Assembly (NCBI GenBank): GCA_030248135.1
Contig: JASANC010005327.1
Location: 19,736-83,735, forward strand
Source of the DNA: Theristus sp. LFF4_11
Taxonomy: Eukaryota; Nematoda; Chromadorea; Monhysterida; Xyalidae
Direction: 5' to 3'
Length of the DNA stretch: 64,000 nt
Shown piece by piece: positions 12,820-21,879 of the stretch. The notes beneath the pieces were generated by a model. That model made no database searches. It was not told where the DNA came from and saw nothing but the letters and a program-made list of their open reading frames with translations. Numbering within the stretch: position 1 is the first letter of the stretch; the number at the start of each line of letters is the position of its first letter. The position numbers were made by a program, and so were the translations under genes.

Positions 12820-13270
12820 CACCGTGAGGGGGGGTGCGATCCCGTGTTTTCTCGCGGAGGGGGGCGGGGGGAGTCTAGTACCCGTGTCGAGGTAAAGGGG
12901 GGGAGGGGGGTACACGGGTATCTGCCCGTCGTGCCCGGGCAGGATTTTCGGCTGAGGGGGGGGGGGGGCGGGGCGGACCCCCCCACCCCCCCCCGCACTT
13001 TCGCTACTGGTGCCGACCAAAAAGTGAGGGGGGGTCCAAACTATGGTAACGTGGGACCCCCCATGGGGGGGGGTGCATTTTTTCAAAATTTTCTGTGGGG
13101 GAGGAGTCCGTCCACAAACAACCCCCGGCCCCACCCGACCCCACCCCCCCCCATGATATTTTTTCGCAAACAAAGAAAGAAATCGTCATTTTTGTTTTTT
13201 TTAAATTTTTTTTTTAATTTCAAAAATCAAAGTTGTGCTAAATCAATCCGGGAGTTCGAAGAACCACAGG
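12820..13270. repeat. G/C-homopolymer repeat block 3 plus truncated 700-bp unit
   Basis: Runs of G then C with phrases shared with the block ending at 21,440 (GGTCGGCACC on the opposite strand, TGCATTTTTTCAAAATTTTCTGTGG) occupy 12,820-13,165. From about 13,170 the sequence CAAAGTTGTGCTAAATCAAT plus CGAAGAACCACA matches the left end of the ~700-bp unit at 18,955, but only about 100 bp of it is present, so this copy is truncated. Confidence 0.7.
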
Positions 13271-13666
13271 TAACCCCTATCTTCATTGCTAAACTTTTGT
13301 TACTTTCTTAATTTTTATTTATTTTTCCTGTTCATAAATGCAGGAACGAGATTTGATGATTTTGTACACCATCGATTGGTTGATCGAGCGAGATTGATTG
13401 ACACAGGTTGGGTGATTATGATTAACGGATATCGTCAATACATAAAGGCAATCCAAACGTTTATTGACACTTCTCAATTAATTTTCACTAGCCTATTGAC
13501 CCGAGCGTATGTGGCTTAATCAATGCCAAGCCTTTTTGGTGAAGTGGCATTGACTTAGAAAGAAAAAACTGTAACGTTTACTAAATAATAACCCTGAAGA
13601 AAATTTACCTTGTGCTGCCGTGAAGTCGTCTTCAATACAGTATTTTTTGATGTATTTAAATAAATA
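13271..13666. other. AT-rich spacer, no supported gene
   Basis: A short open frame around 13,290-13,519 has no recognisable similarity and no clear splice partners. The rest is AT-rich. Nothing else is seen. Confidence 0.35.
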
Positions 13667-14045
13667 AAAAATGCGAAGTTTATGATTTTGCTATTTTTAC
13701 CTGTTTACCCTAACCGAAGGCAAACCTTTTTGTAAGTGAAGTAAAATTGAATAAAAAATATAAAAACTAACGTTTTTTTCATTTACCCGTTTTAAAAGGC
13801 TAATGCTTTTTTACCCGTTTACCTAAGCCAATCTTTTTTTGTAACGTGAAAATGCGAAATTTATGATTTTGCTATTTTTACCCGTTCACCCTAACCTAAG
13901 TCAAGCCTTTTTGTAAGTTAATTAAGATTGAATAAAAAATACAAAAATTAACGTTTTTTCATTAAAAATGCCCGTTTTAAAAAGCTAATGCTTCTTTTAG
14001 CCGGTTACCCTAACATAAGCCAAGCCTTTTTTCTAAAGTGAAAAT
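13667..14045 (+). repeat. Diverged tandem repeat, period about 183 bp
   Basis: Two full units start near 13,667 and 13,849. Each opens AAAATGCGAA(G/A)TTTATGATT, continues through TTTTGCTATTTTTACC and a CCTAA-containing phrase, and ends in a TTTTGTAA-like run. A third partial unit starts near 14,034. The CCTAACCTAAGCCAAGCC-like phrase also occurs near 18,535-18,565, and reversed near 21,655-21,680, so pieces of this repeat are scattered. Confidence 0.65.
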
Positions 14046-14159
14046 GAATAGAAGAAACAAAAATGTGACGTTTATAATTTCGTTTTGCAGACATTGCTTC
14101 TTTTTACCCGTTTACCACAACATGACCCAAACATTTTGCAAAGTCAAAATGAATGGTAA

Positions 14160-14587
14160 ATACCATTTCGACCCAATTAATAAACTAACTTTTTTCAGAG
14201 ACGGTTTTGTTACATATTTCGCAGTCGCTCGTCAAGTTTTGAGCAGCAACAATTGCCAGTTGCCCATCGAGCGTTACGGTGAAATTATCGCTCATAACCA
14301 TGGAGTATCAATTTGAAAATGAAACATGGAGTATCAATTTCAATGAAATTTACTTGTTATTAATCCAAAGTGCAACTTGCAATGCCGATGTCGGTGCGTT
14401 TTGCAACCCGATTTTTTGCAAAAACAAAAAAGTTCAAACTTTTTTCAATGACGGTTTTGTTACATCTTTCCCAGTCGATCATCAAGTTTTGATCAGCCAC
14501 GCTTCCATTTGCCTATGCTGCGCTGAACTGTCTCTGTTGTCCAAAGAGTATCATGATGACTCCAGCTATGAAGAGCGACGTTTTTGA
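14160..14587 (+). repeat. Internally duplicated low-similarity region, possible relic
   Basis: The stretch 14,190-14,262 is repeated in diverged form at 14,440-14,510. Both contain GACGGTTTTGTTACAT, then a (C/G)CAGTCG block and TCAAGTTTTGA. An open frame runs across the second copy to a stop at 14,587, but it shows no domain, and the spacing suggests duplication of non-coding or decayed sequence. I would not call a gene. Confidence 0.4.
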
Positions 14588-14730
14588 GAAAACAATCTCA
14601 ACTGGCATTAATAAAAAAATAGGTTAAGGAAATTGAGATGGAGTTTTTTTAAGTAGCAAAAATGGGCGCCAATTCAAATTGCAAAAAAGTGCCACGCACA
14701 GACAGACACTTTGTAAATTTAATAATGTAG

Positions 14731-15368
14731 ATGGTTACACTGGTTTGCATCGCAACAATTTTGGTTGTTCATTGTCACTGACAGGCTAACTGATTGTCAT
14801 CATCAATTCGCCAGCAAGTTGTAAAAACCATAACATCACAATACTCGATTCCTGTGCAAACTGTTTCGAGAAACCACAAAGACATCACACAACACTCAAT
14901 AAACGTCGAAATGTGGGGCTGTACGTGTACCTTAGAAAGTTTTTTAAACATACAGTCCATCTGAATAATATACACAACTAGCTGATTGGTTGCTTGCACA
15001 CACATGCAGTTGACGCATGCGTACTGTGCAGGCTGATGTTCCTGCACAGAGTTGTATATATTATCCAGATGGACTGTAAATGTATCTTCGCAGTAAACAT
15101 CACCGCGACAACGGTGTAAAATTTATTTTCAACCTTCAAGTTTCTTTTAGGTTACGGTTACGGCTACCCGTACTACGGATATGGTTACGGTATCGGTTAC
15201 GGTGGAATGTACGGTGGAATGGGAATGCATCGTATGGGCTACGGCATGTATCCGGGAATGTATGGCATGTACGGTGGAATGGGACGCATGGGCATGATGG
15301 GCATGGGCATGGGCATGCCGATGTTCTCGCGTGGCATGTTTGGCATGTCCTGGTCGTGGTCGTGGTAA
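14731..15368 (+). CDS. Small secreted Gly/Tyr/Met-rich peptide
   Basis: Two exons, 14731-14773 and 15151-15368, join at phase 1 to give an 86-residue protein. Exon 1 encodes MVTLVCIATILVVHC, a textbook signal-peptide core. The mature part is almost only Gly, Tyr and Met. It begins with GY repeats and YPYYGYGYG, continues with YGGM and GMGM units, and ends in a Ser-Trp alternation (SWSWSW) before the stop. Small secreted Gly/Tyr-rich peptides of this style are known in nematodes, where some are infection-induced and antimicrobial. Here the function is inference from composition only. The intron 14774-15150 contains a palindromic MITE-like element. A matching antisense open frame is a compositional shadow. 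Confidence 0.75.
14948..15083. mobile_element. MITE-like palindromic element in peptide-gene intron
   Basis: The left arm ACATACAGTCCATCTGAATA... at 14,948-14,979 is the reverse complement of the right arm at 15,050-15,083 (TATCCAGATGGACTGTAAATGT at its end) with only a few mismatches over about 30 bases. The 70-bp centre contains GCTGATTGGTTGC. Size and terminal inverted repeats fit a miniature inverted-repeat transposable element. No coding capacity. Confidence 0.7.
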
Positions 15369-16148
15369 ACATTAACAAACAAATACGTCAACTGATTATA
15401 GTGACAATGTGACTGAATTTGTGTTCTCGAATATGGCGATTAAATTTTATCTCAAGCGAAACTACAATCACAGTGCTTGGAACTTGGATGGAAAGAAAAA
15501 ACAATAAAAACCGTTCGACCAGACTTAGTTCGAAATCGCTGTGCAACGAATCCAAAAACACTTATTGGGTTATTGTCATTGTCAACTTCGCCGTTTATGA
15601 AAAAACTCAAGTTAACAATGCTGACATGAAAAATTTGTGTTGACAGGATTGCAGTTCAAAACTAGAAGTTTAAAAGAGTTATCGTTTTTTCAAACTACGA
15701 ACAAATGAACAAAATGTTTTATCATGGAAATTTTGAATCAACCAGATTTTAAAATTTTAAAAGAAACAGGTTAGGCTGAGGATCAGGCTTACGTTTGGTT
15801 TTTAGGTTCAAATCTGTTTAAGCAACGTCTAACAACATCCAATTTGGAGGTTTAGCTATTAAAATAGTTGGAGCGTGGTTTATGGCAAACGAGTACCTTT
15901 GACAAAAAAGATCTTGACTGAATATGCGAAACAGACCATTGAAACCGATCGGCTCTGCATTGCGTCATGTGATCTTTTTGTCAAAAACACTGATTTGCCA
16001 TAAAACGGGTCAGATGTCTAAATCACATTTACTCTCTCTTTTTCACTCACTCACCAACGCTTGCCACTGGTCTGAAATTCAGTTTCCCTTTTTTCCTTTT
16101 ATTAGTTTCGGGTCGTATCCATTACATATTTTAATCATCATCACCACC
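15369..16148. other. Intergenic, no gene seen
   Basis: About 780 bp of AT-rich DNA between the peptide gene and the PDZ gene. Open frames here lack recognisable similarity. A TTTTATTAG acceptor-like sequence lies near 16,105, about 45 bases before the PDZ start codon. Confidence 0.4.
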
Positions 16149-16582
16149 ATGACGAGTAGTCAACAGTGCAAATCCAGCAGTGAGAAAGATGACACGAATC
16201 ACAATGGCATGTCCGAACAATCGAGGTCGGTCGTGCTCCACTGGACGCGCGGTGGCCGCCGTCTCGGCTTGAATATCTACGAACCATATCGACAGAGCGT
16301 TATCATCAATAAAATTGTACCTGGAAGTGCCGCTGAAATAGCCGGTTAGTCGAAAACGTTGTTCTTGTTTGGCTAAAAATTAAAAAAAAACTCCCAACTG
16401 TTTTCGGGTTTACTCCTTCAGGACTGAAAGAGAATGATCGCGTCACTCATGTCAACGGTATGTCTCCGCATGACAAGCAACACTGCCGGGACATGATAGT
16501 TGCCGAATTACAAGCAAAAGGTCACGTGATTTTGCTAAACTTTAATGGGCTGATGTTGATGTACACTGGCAGCCATAATTAA
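16149..16582 (+). CDS. Single-PDZ-domain small protein
   Basis: Exons 16149-16344 and 16422-16582 join at phase 1 and give 118 residues. Start chosen at the ATG in CACCACCATGA, since upstream in-frame sequence is not conserved-looking. After a polar N-terminus of ~28 residues the protein is one PDZ domain: the carboxylate-binding loop RRLGLNIYE, then VIINKIVPGSAAEIAGLKENDRVTHVNG, the classic PDZ signature with the G-D/N-R-I-x-x-V-N-G turn, then an alpha-B helix (HCRDMIVAEL) and a final VILLNF strand. It stops shortly after the domain, so it is PDZ-only, comparable in design to TAX1BP3-type adaptors, though I cannot assert orthology. PDZ domains bind C-terminal tails, often of membrane proteins. 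Confidence 0.8.
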
Positions 16583-16852
16583 TGCGCATTTTGAGTGCCA
16601 TCGAGTTCCGTCGAGCTCGATGGTGTTCGCAGTCTTGGTTCAAACAAAGTGTAGTGGTGCACACATGCATAAAATTGCGAGAGCCGTGGAGCTCCACAAC
16701 TCTCGTTAGAAAGAAACGAAAAAATGTGCGCGTGCACTTGGTTCAGCCTATCAAATACACAGGGCTGCTGTGGAGCTCGATGGAGCTCCATCGATCTGAA
16801 ACGAATTGCAGGTCGCTGCGAGCTAACGATCAGACGAGGTCGGGAATCTTTA

Positions 16853-17993
16853 ATGGCGCCAGTCTCCGAGCGTCGACGTTCAAACAGACGTAGATCGTCG
16901 TCGCGCAAAGCACGAGACAGCAAACGACAACGCCACCATCGGCACGCATTCTCTCCAATTCCAATGCCTGACGACGTTAAACCGATTGCCATGGCCGAAC
17001 GCGACAGACTGAAAGCAGAGGCAGAAGCACTACGCATATATGATGCTAACAGTTTGCTTTGCGGCTTCTTTACTCCTTTAAAAACTTACTTATGCCCGTC
17101 TTTTTTAAATTTGGGGCAAAAATCAACGTGAACGGAAAGCGTTGCAACGTTATTCAGAATATGCGCCTCTATTCCATTATTATTGATACTTTAGGGCAAC
17201 CGTTGTCTACGCGGGGCATCTTGCGCGGCCCATTAAATGCGATGGACGATGAAAAGTACCTTTTTCCCAGTTTCTTAGAAATTCATGTAAAATATCAATT
17301 TCAAAATGCTTATAGATCGGCGGATCCGGATGAAGATGACGACGAATCAGGTGAGCACAGCGTGTCAGTCGTCGAGTCAGTGATGTCCGTGAGATGGACT
17401 CCCTCGGTTGGTGTCGCTTCATAACATGCCATTCCAAATGGGGGTTACAACACAAATCAAGTACATTGTGTACTCGACTTTGGGTCTCGACAAGATTTTC
17501 TCTGGTGAAGGCTTGCGAAATCAGAACTTTGTCCTTTGCAAAACTTCGCACAGATACACTCGCAAAAAACCGGCAGTATCACAGTGCGTTAGTGTGTCAA
17601 AATATAATTGCAAGAATTGAATTTCAATGACATTTCATGAAGGGCTTCATATTTTTTGTAAATAGCTGCATTTCTTAGTGGACTATCGTTGACAGCAAAT
17701 TGTGTTCCGTTGACAATAAATTGTCATTGTAAATTGTCAACGGTTGACAAGTGAAGAGATGTATAGTTTCTGTTAGGAGCTTGACTTTGCTGTACAATCT
17801 GTATGTCACCTGATTTACAGTACTTTTTATAATTGGGGCCATAAAAACGCAATAATTCAGACTATCCACCACATTCAAAGTGATGTGTCTGATCCTGGTC
17901 GTCTGCGCCGTTATCGCAAACGGAGCAACAACCCTCATGTTCGTTTTGCCAAAGAAGGCGAAGACCCGCAGGATGAGGACGCGTAAAACATGA
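16853..17993 (+). CDS. Unrecognised probable gene with basic N-terminus
   Basis: Several open stretches on the plus strand look coding by composition but I could not settle the exon structure. From an ATG at 16,853 an Arg/Ser-rich segment (SERRRSNRRRSSSRKARD) leads to PMPDDVKPIAMAERDRLKAE, ending near 17,043 at a possible donor. A second stretch, 17,092-17,351, reads NVIQNMRLYSIIIDTLGQPL ... ADPDEDDDES before a GTGAGC donor. A final exon, about 17,865-17,989, follows AATTCAG and reads TIHHIQSDVSDPGRLRRYRK then an acidic tail and a stop. Basic start, acidic end and AERDRLKAEAE helix suggest a nuclear or RNA-associated protein, but that is a guess. It could also be two genes or a decayed one. 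Confidence 0.3.
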
Positions 17994-18365
17994 AATGTGA
18001 TTATGACAACACCAAAATGCTGTGCCTTTCTGATCTGTTCACCAAAATAATAATGCAAAAACCGTGATTTATTCATGATTGTTATTTTTTAATGCCCGTC
18101 ATGTTTACTTGTCAGGGTTCTCAGTTCTCACTGAAATCATCGGGCATCTCGCAATATGCATTTTAAAGTTCAAAGTTCAACAGACAGACAGGCAATATGC
18201 CTTTGCACGCACATACAGATGGAGAAAATGCGTGGGATTTTGCTCGAAATTCTTGAAATTTCGTTAATTTTAGGTAAAATACGTGTTTATACTTAATTTT
18301 TAGTGTATTTTAAGCATTATATAGCTGTTTTTATCGCTTTTCAGTGTTTTAGCTATCTATCTATC
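17994..18365. other. AT-rich spacer, no gene
   Basis: No coding frame with recognisable protein and no clear repeat apart from short simple sequence at the right end. Confidence 0.4.
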
Positions 18366-18950
18366 CAACTTCCAAAATTTTGACCGCCCCCCCCCAAAGT
18401 CACATGGCCCCCCCGCGGCCCCCCCCCCCCAAAATTTTTCAGCTATGATTTGTATACACACTTAAAAGTGATTTTTTTGATTTCTGATGATAAGTGGTTG
18501 CTTGCAATGAGTCGTTGTAGGTTCCTAATTCTAATCCTAATCCTAATCCTAAGCCAAGCCTTTTTTATAAGGTGAAAATGGTCAATTTAGTTTTTGCATT
18601 TTTTTCTTTCCTGTGTTAAAGGGCAGGGGCCACCGCTACTGCACATGCACCTGTTTTAATAATGATGCATTACGTTCAGCGATCTATCTATCTGGAAAAT
18701 TTGCTCCAGCTATCTATATCGGCCCCCCCAGGCCCCAACCCCTCGGCTCTGGAACAACTATGATGCCCCCCCCCGCTGCCCCCACCAAAATTTTCCAGCT
18801 ATCTATCTATCTGGAAAATTTGCTCCAGCTATCTATATCGGCCCCCCCCCCCCACCAGTACCGTGGGCGAGGGGGGGGTGGGGGGGGTACACCCCCCAGA
18901 GCACCAGAGACCGTCGGGTGGGGGGGGGGTGGGGGGGGGCATAGGGTTGT
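18366..18950. repeat. G/C-homopolymer repeat block 4 with tandem CTATCTAT unit
   Basis: Runs of C at 18,385-18,435 follow a CTATCTATCTATCC phrase. At 18,676-18,730 and again at 18,796-18,850 the phrase TATCTATCTGGAAAATTTGC plus CAGCTATCTATATCGGCCCC is repeated almost exactly, about 118 bp apart. A (TCCTAA)n-like run sits near 18,535-18,560. From 18,856 the family phrase CAGTACCGTGGGC appears, followed by the GCACCAGAGACCGTCGG phrase seen in blocks 1 and 2. Confidence 0.75.
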
Positions 18951-18954
18951 TAAA

Positions 18955-19640
18955 AAAAACAAAAATCGTCATTTTTGTTTTTTTTTAATTTTTTTTTTAA
19001 ATTTCAAAAATCAAAGTTGTGCTAAATCAATCAGGGAGTCCGAAGAACCACATATGATATGCAAGCGCCTCCCGAATGACTCCCGTATGGCGGAACTTTG
19101 CAGATTTTGTTTTGGTGACCTCAATTACCAATTTTCCAAACCGTCACCATGCCTCTTCTTGTGTTTTGACCTCCAAAACGTCACTAATTGTCCCCAGCTA
19201 AGCTAATGCTAAAGTGAAGACAAACATACCGCCTTGAAATTCGATCAATTCTTCTGATGGTGTCGCGACGACACGACACGAAGCAGCAACCAGACAACGT
19301 AGCGCTTGCAAACGGAGCAGCGAGCACAATCGGACGCTCTGCGAGGCGAATCGTCACCTTATCTGCATCGGAAATGGTAGGCTAAGCTTTGGGACGCTCA
19401 AAAACTTCATCGCAGATGTTGTCGAAGCCTAAAATCAGTCGGTAAAACGGCCCAAAATCGACTGCTAAAGGTTTTACGAGGTATAATCAAAAAAAATTTT
19501 TGTTGAACTTTCGAAAAATTGTGCCAAAATTGAGGTTTTCAGAGCATATTAGAGGAAAATTTTTCGAATTTAAAAAAAAAATCGGCATTTTTGTTTTTTT
19601 TAAATCACTTTTTTTTTAATTTTTTTATTTTTGTTTAACA
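18955..19640 (+). repeat. About 700-bp dispersed unit, copy 1
   Basis: This unit is collinear with 20,525-21,262. Both begin in A/T homopolymers and contain CAGGGAGTCCGAA, a GACGACACGA phrase and TTTTTGTTGAACTTTCGAAAAATT. Both end in AT runs that lead into a C-rich block. Similarity is patchy, with indels. A truncated left end also occurs at 13,170-13,270. No coding capacity was recognised. Confidence 0.65.
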
Positions 19641-20524
19641 ACCCTAGGGGGGCACCGTGCCACCCCCCCCTAAAACCGGGCACCCCCCATCGGACCCCCC
19701 CCCTCGAAAATTTGGCCGACACCCCCCACCCCACCCCCCCCCATGAATTTTGGTCTGGCGGAGACCCCCCCCAGTCCCGAAGACGTGGGGGGGGTGGGGG
19801 GGTACACCCCCCCCAGAGCACCCGAGACCTCCGCGTGGGGGGGTGGGGGGGGTCACGCGACACCCACCCCCCAAAACCTGACACTGGACCATCCACCCCC
19901 CCCCTCGAAATTTGCTAGACACCCCCCCCCCCCTAGATGGACCTAAGTAACAGTGACACCCCCCCAAAAAATTTCTCGGACCACCCAAAAATCATGAATT
20001 TTTGCTCAAAAATCATGATTTTTTGTCTTTAAAGTCCATAATATAAGCTAAATATATGATAACTTGACATTCTTCATTGTAATTTCAAAGATTTTGCAGC
20101 AAAATTTAGCGTTTTTCCTTCAAAATTTAAGCCAAAAAATCTCATGGGTGGGGTGGGGTGGGGGGTGTGCACCCCCCCCCGAACGTTGTCTACAATAGTG
20201 CACCCCCCCCCCATGGCCCACGCCGGGGGGGGGGTGTCACTGTACCATGACTGACACCCCCCACTGAAAAATTTTCGGCACCCCCCCCCACGTGACGACA
20301 CCCCCCCCCTCGAAAATTTGCTTTCGCCTTCGGTACTGCCCCCCCCCCAAAAAATTTTCCGTACACCCTAAATTTTTTTTCGAAAATCATAATTTTTTGT
20401 CTATAAAGTCCATAATATAAGCTGAATATATGATAACTTGACCATCTTCATTGTAATTTCAACGATTTTGCAGCAAAATTTAGCGTTTTTCCTTCAAAAT
20501 TTAAGCGAAAAATTATCATGGGGG
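19641..20524. repeat. G/C blocks 5 and 6 with two AT-module copies
   Basis: C-rich runs at 19,645-19,985 share the phrases AAAACCGGGCACCCC, AAATTTGGCCGACACCC and TCTGGCGGAGACCCC with blocks 1 and 2. An AT module follows at about 19,987-20,149. A second C-rich run (20,150-20,360) contains CGGTACTGCCCC, the reversed family terminus, and a second AT module follows at about 20,365-20,521. The two modules differ from each other by few bases, and carry small differences (AGCAAAATTTAGC) from the copies at 10,976 and 12,371. Confidence 0.75.
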
Positions 20525-21262
20525 GTGGGGGGGTGGACCTAGAGATGTCAAGAAAAAAAAATTCTATTTTTTTTTTAATTTTTTTTTAAATTTTTTTTTT
20601 AAATAAAAGTTGTTCAGAATTTTTCAGGGAGTCCGAATATCACCATCTGAGGAGCCACCGACTTACCATATGACCCCCACTCATATGGGAGGAGGGTGAA
20701 AATTTCAGACTTGGTTTCGGCGACCCCATTTTCCCACCGACGACATCACGTCTCGTGTTTTGCCTCTCAATTCACCTCAAATAACATGGAAACAAGTTCC
20801 ACAACAAACCGGTGTGATCATGCTGACGACACGAGGCGAAACAGCAACGAGCAACCAACGAAGTTACGCTTGCAGTGGCAGACAGTGCAATTTCCACCTT
20901 TCGAGATCCTGAAAAACGATGCGTAAATGTGAGTTCTCTGCTTCTATCTCACCTTAGCGACATCGGAATTTGTTGAACTAGCCTTTGCGACGCTCAAGTA
21001 CTTCAATGGGCGAGTCGATCATCACTCACCAAGGCTGAAAACAGTCGATAAATCAATCCAGAATACCACCTGCAGCGTTGAAGACTAAGTGACAAGGTAA
21101 AGTCAAAGAAAATTTTTGTTGAACTTTCGAAAAATTATGCCAAAAACGGCATTTTCAGGGCACATTAAAGAAAAAATTTCAAAAATTTTTAATAAAAAAA
21201 ATAAAAAAAAATGCTCTTTTTTTACCAAAAAAATAAAAAAAATTTTTTTTTTTGAAGCTTAC
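20525..21262 (+). repeat. About 700-bp dispersed unit, copy 2
   Basis: See the copy at 18,955. An open frame of 76 codons at 20,696 lies inside this repeat and has no counterpart frame in the other copy, so it is not a supported gene. Confidence 0.65.
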
Positions 21263-21440
21263 ATCTCTAGGTGGACCCCCCACAGAAAATTTTGAAAAAA
21301 TGCACCCCCCCCCCATGGGACCCCATGGGGGGTCCCACGTTACCATAGGTTGGACCCCCCCCTCACTTTTTGGTCGGCACCCCCCCCCCCCACGGCACCA
21401 TACCCCCCCCTTCGAAAATTGTTTTGGGCCCACGGTACTG
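21263..21440. repeat. Terminal G/C block, inverted relative to 10,575
   Basis: The last 60 bases, from GGTCGGCACCCC to GGGCCCACGGTACTG at 21,440, are the reverse complement of the first 60 bases of block 1 at 10,575, apart from homopolymer length. This marks an outer edge of the element family and shows that the family terminus is CAGTACCGTGGGCC in inverted orientation. Confidence 0.75.
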
Positions 21441-21760
21441 TGCGACAACGAGCGTGTCGAATTTTAAAAAAAGAAGGGCAACCATCTCATTCCAAATTCA
21501 GATCAGACCCTGGCGCTACTTTTTTAAAACGGACAGCGCATGTGCCATGTGGCATCGGCATGCTCATGCTCATGATCCACTAGCGCGCGTGCACATGCTC
21601 CGGCCTCAACAAAAACTTGTTCAAAACGCAATTGTTCTGACATCTGCTTTTCTGAAAAGGCTTGGCTTAGGTTAGGAACTTAGGATTATGTTAGGCTCAA
21701 GATTATGTCCGACAACGAGCGTGTCAGTTTTCAGAAAAGAAGGGCAACCAGATCGGTGGT
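21441..21760 (+). repeat. Direct repeat pair upstream of SNX13
   Basis: The phrase CGACAACGAGCGTGTC plus AGAAGGGCAACCA occurs at about 21,442-21,485 and again at about 21,709-21,752, about 267 bp apart, in the same orientation. The second copy is within 130 bp of the SNX13 start codon. Confidence 0.6.
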
Positions 21761-21879
21761 GCACGGTGGGGTTCGTATTCGGACGGAAATCGGAATAGCT
21801 TTTGCGCTCGGAATAATGGATTTGTGAAAATAAGATATTCAAACGATAGAAAAACGCCAAAAAAAACCAGCAGAAAACA

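Noticed and set aside
12514..13311. Open frames of 155 and 219 codons in G/C-rich DNA
   Set aside because: Same homopolymer artefact; the encoded sequence is proline/glycine filler with no domain.
15136..15412. Arg- and Thr/Cys-rich open frames over the peptide exon
   Set aside because: Shadows of the GYM-rich exon in other frames and on the opposite strand; only the GYM frame has a signal exon with a matching phase.
16724..16852. Upstream extension of the Arg/Ser-rich frame
   Set aside because: The extension lacks family-like sequence; the ATG at 16,853 is the more likely start if the gene is real.
17675..18076. 133-codon minus-strand frame
   Set aside because: No recognisable domain, and a plus-strand exon-like sequence with acceptor and stop overlaps it.
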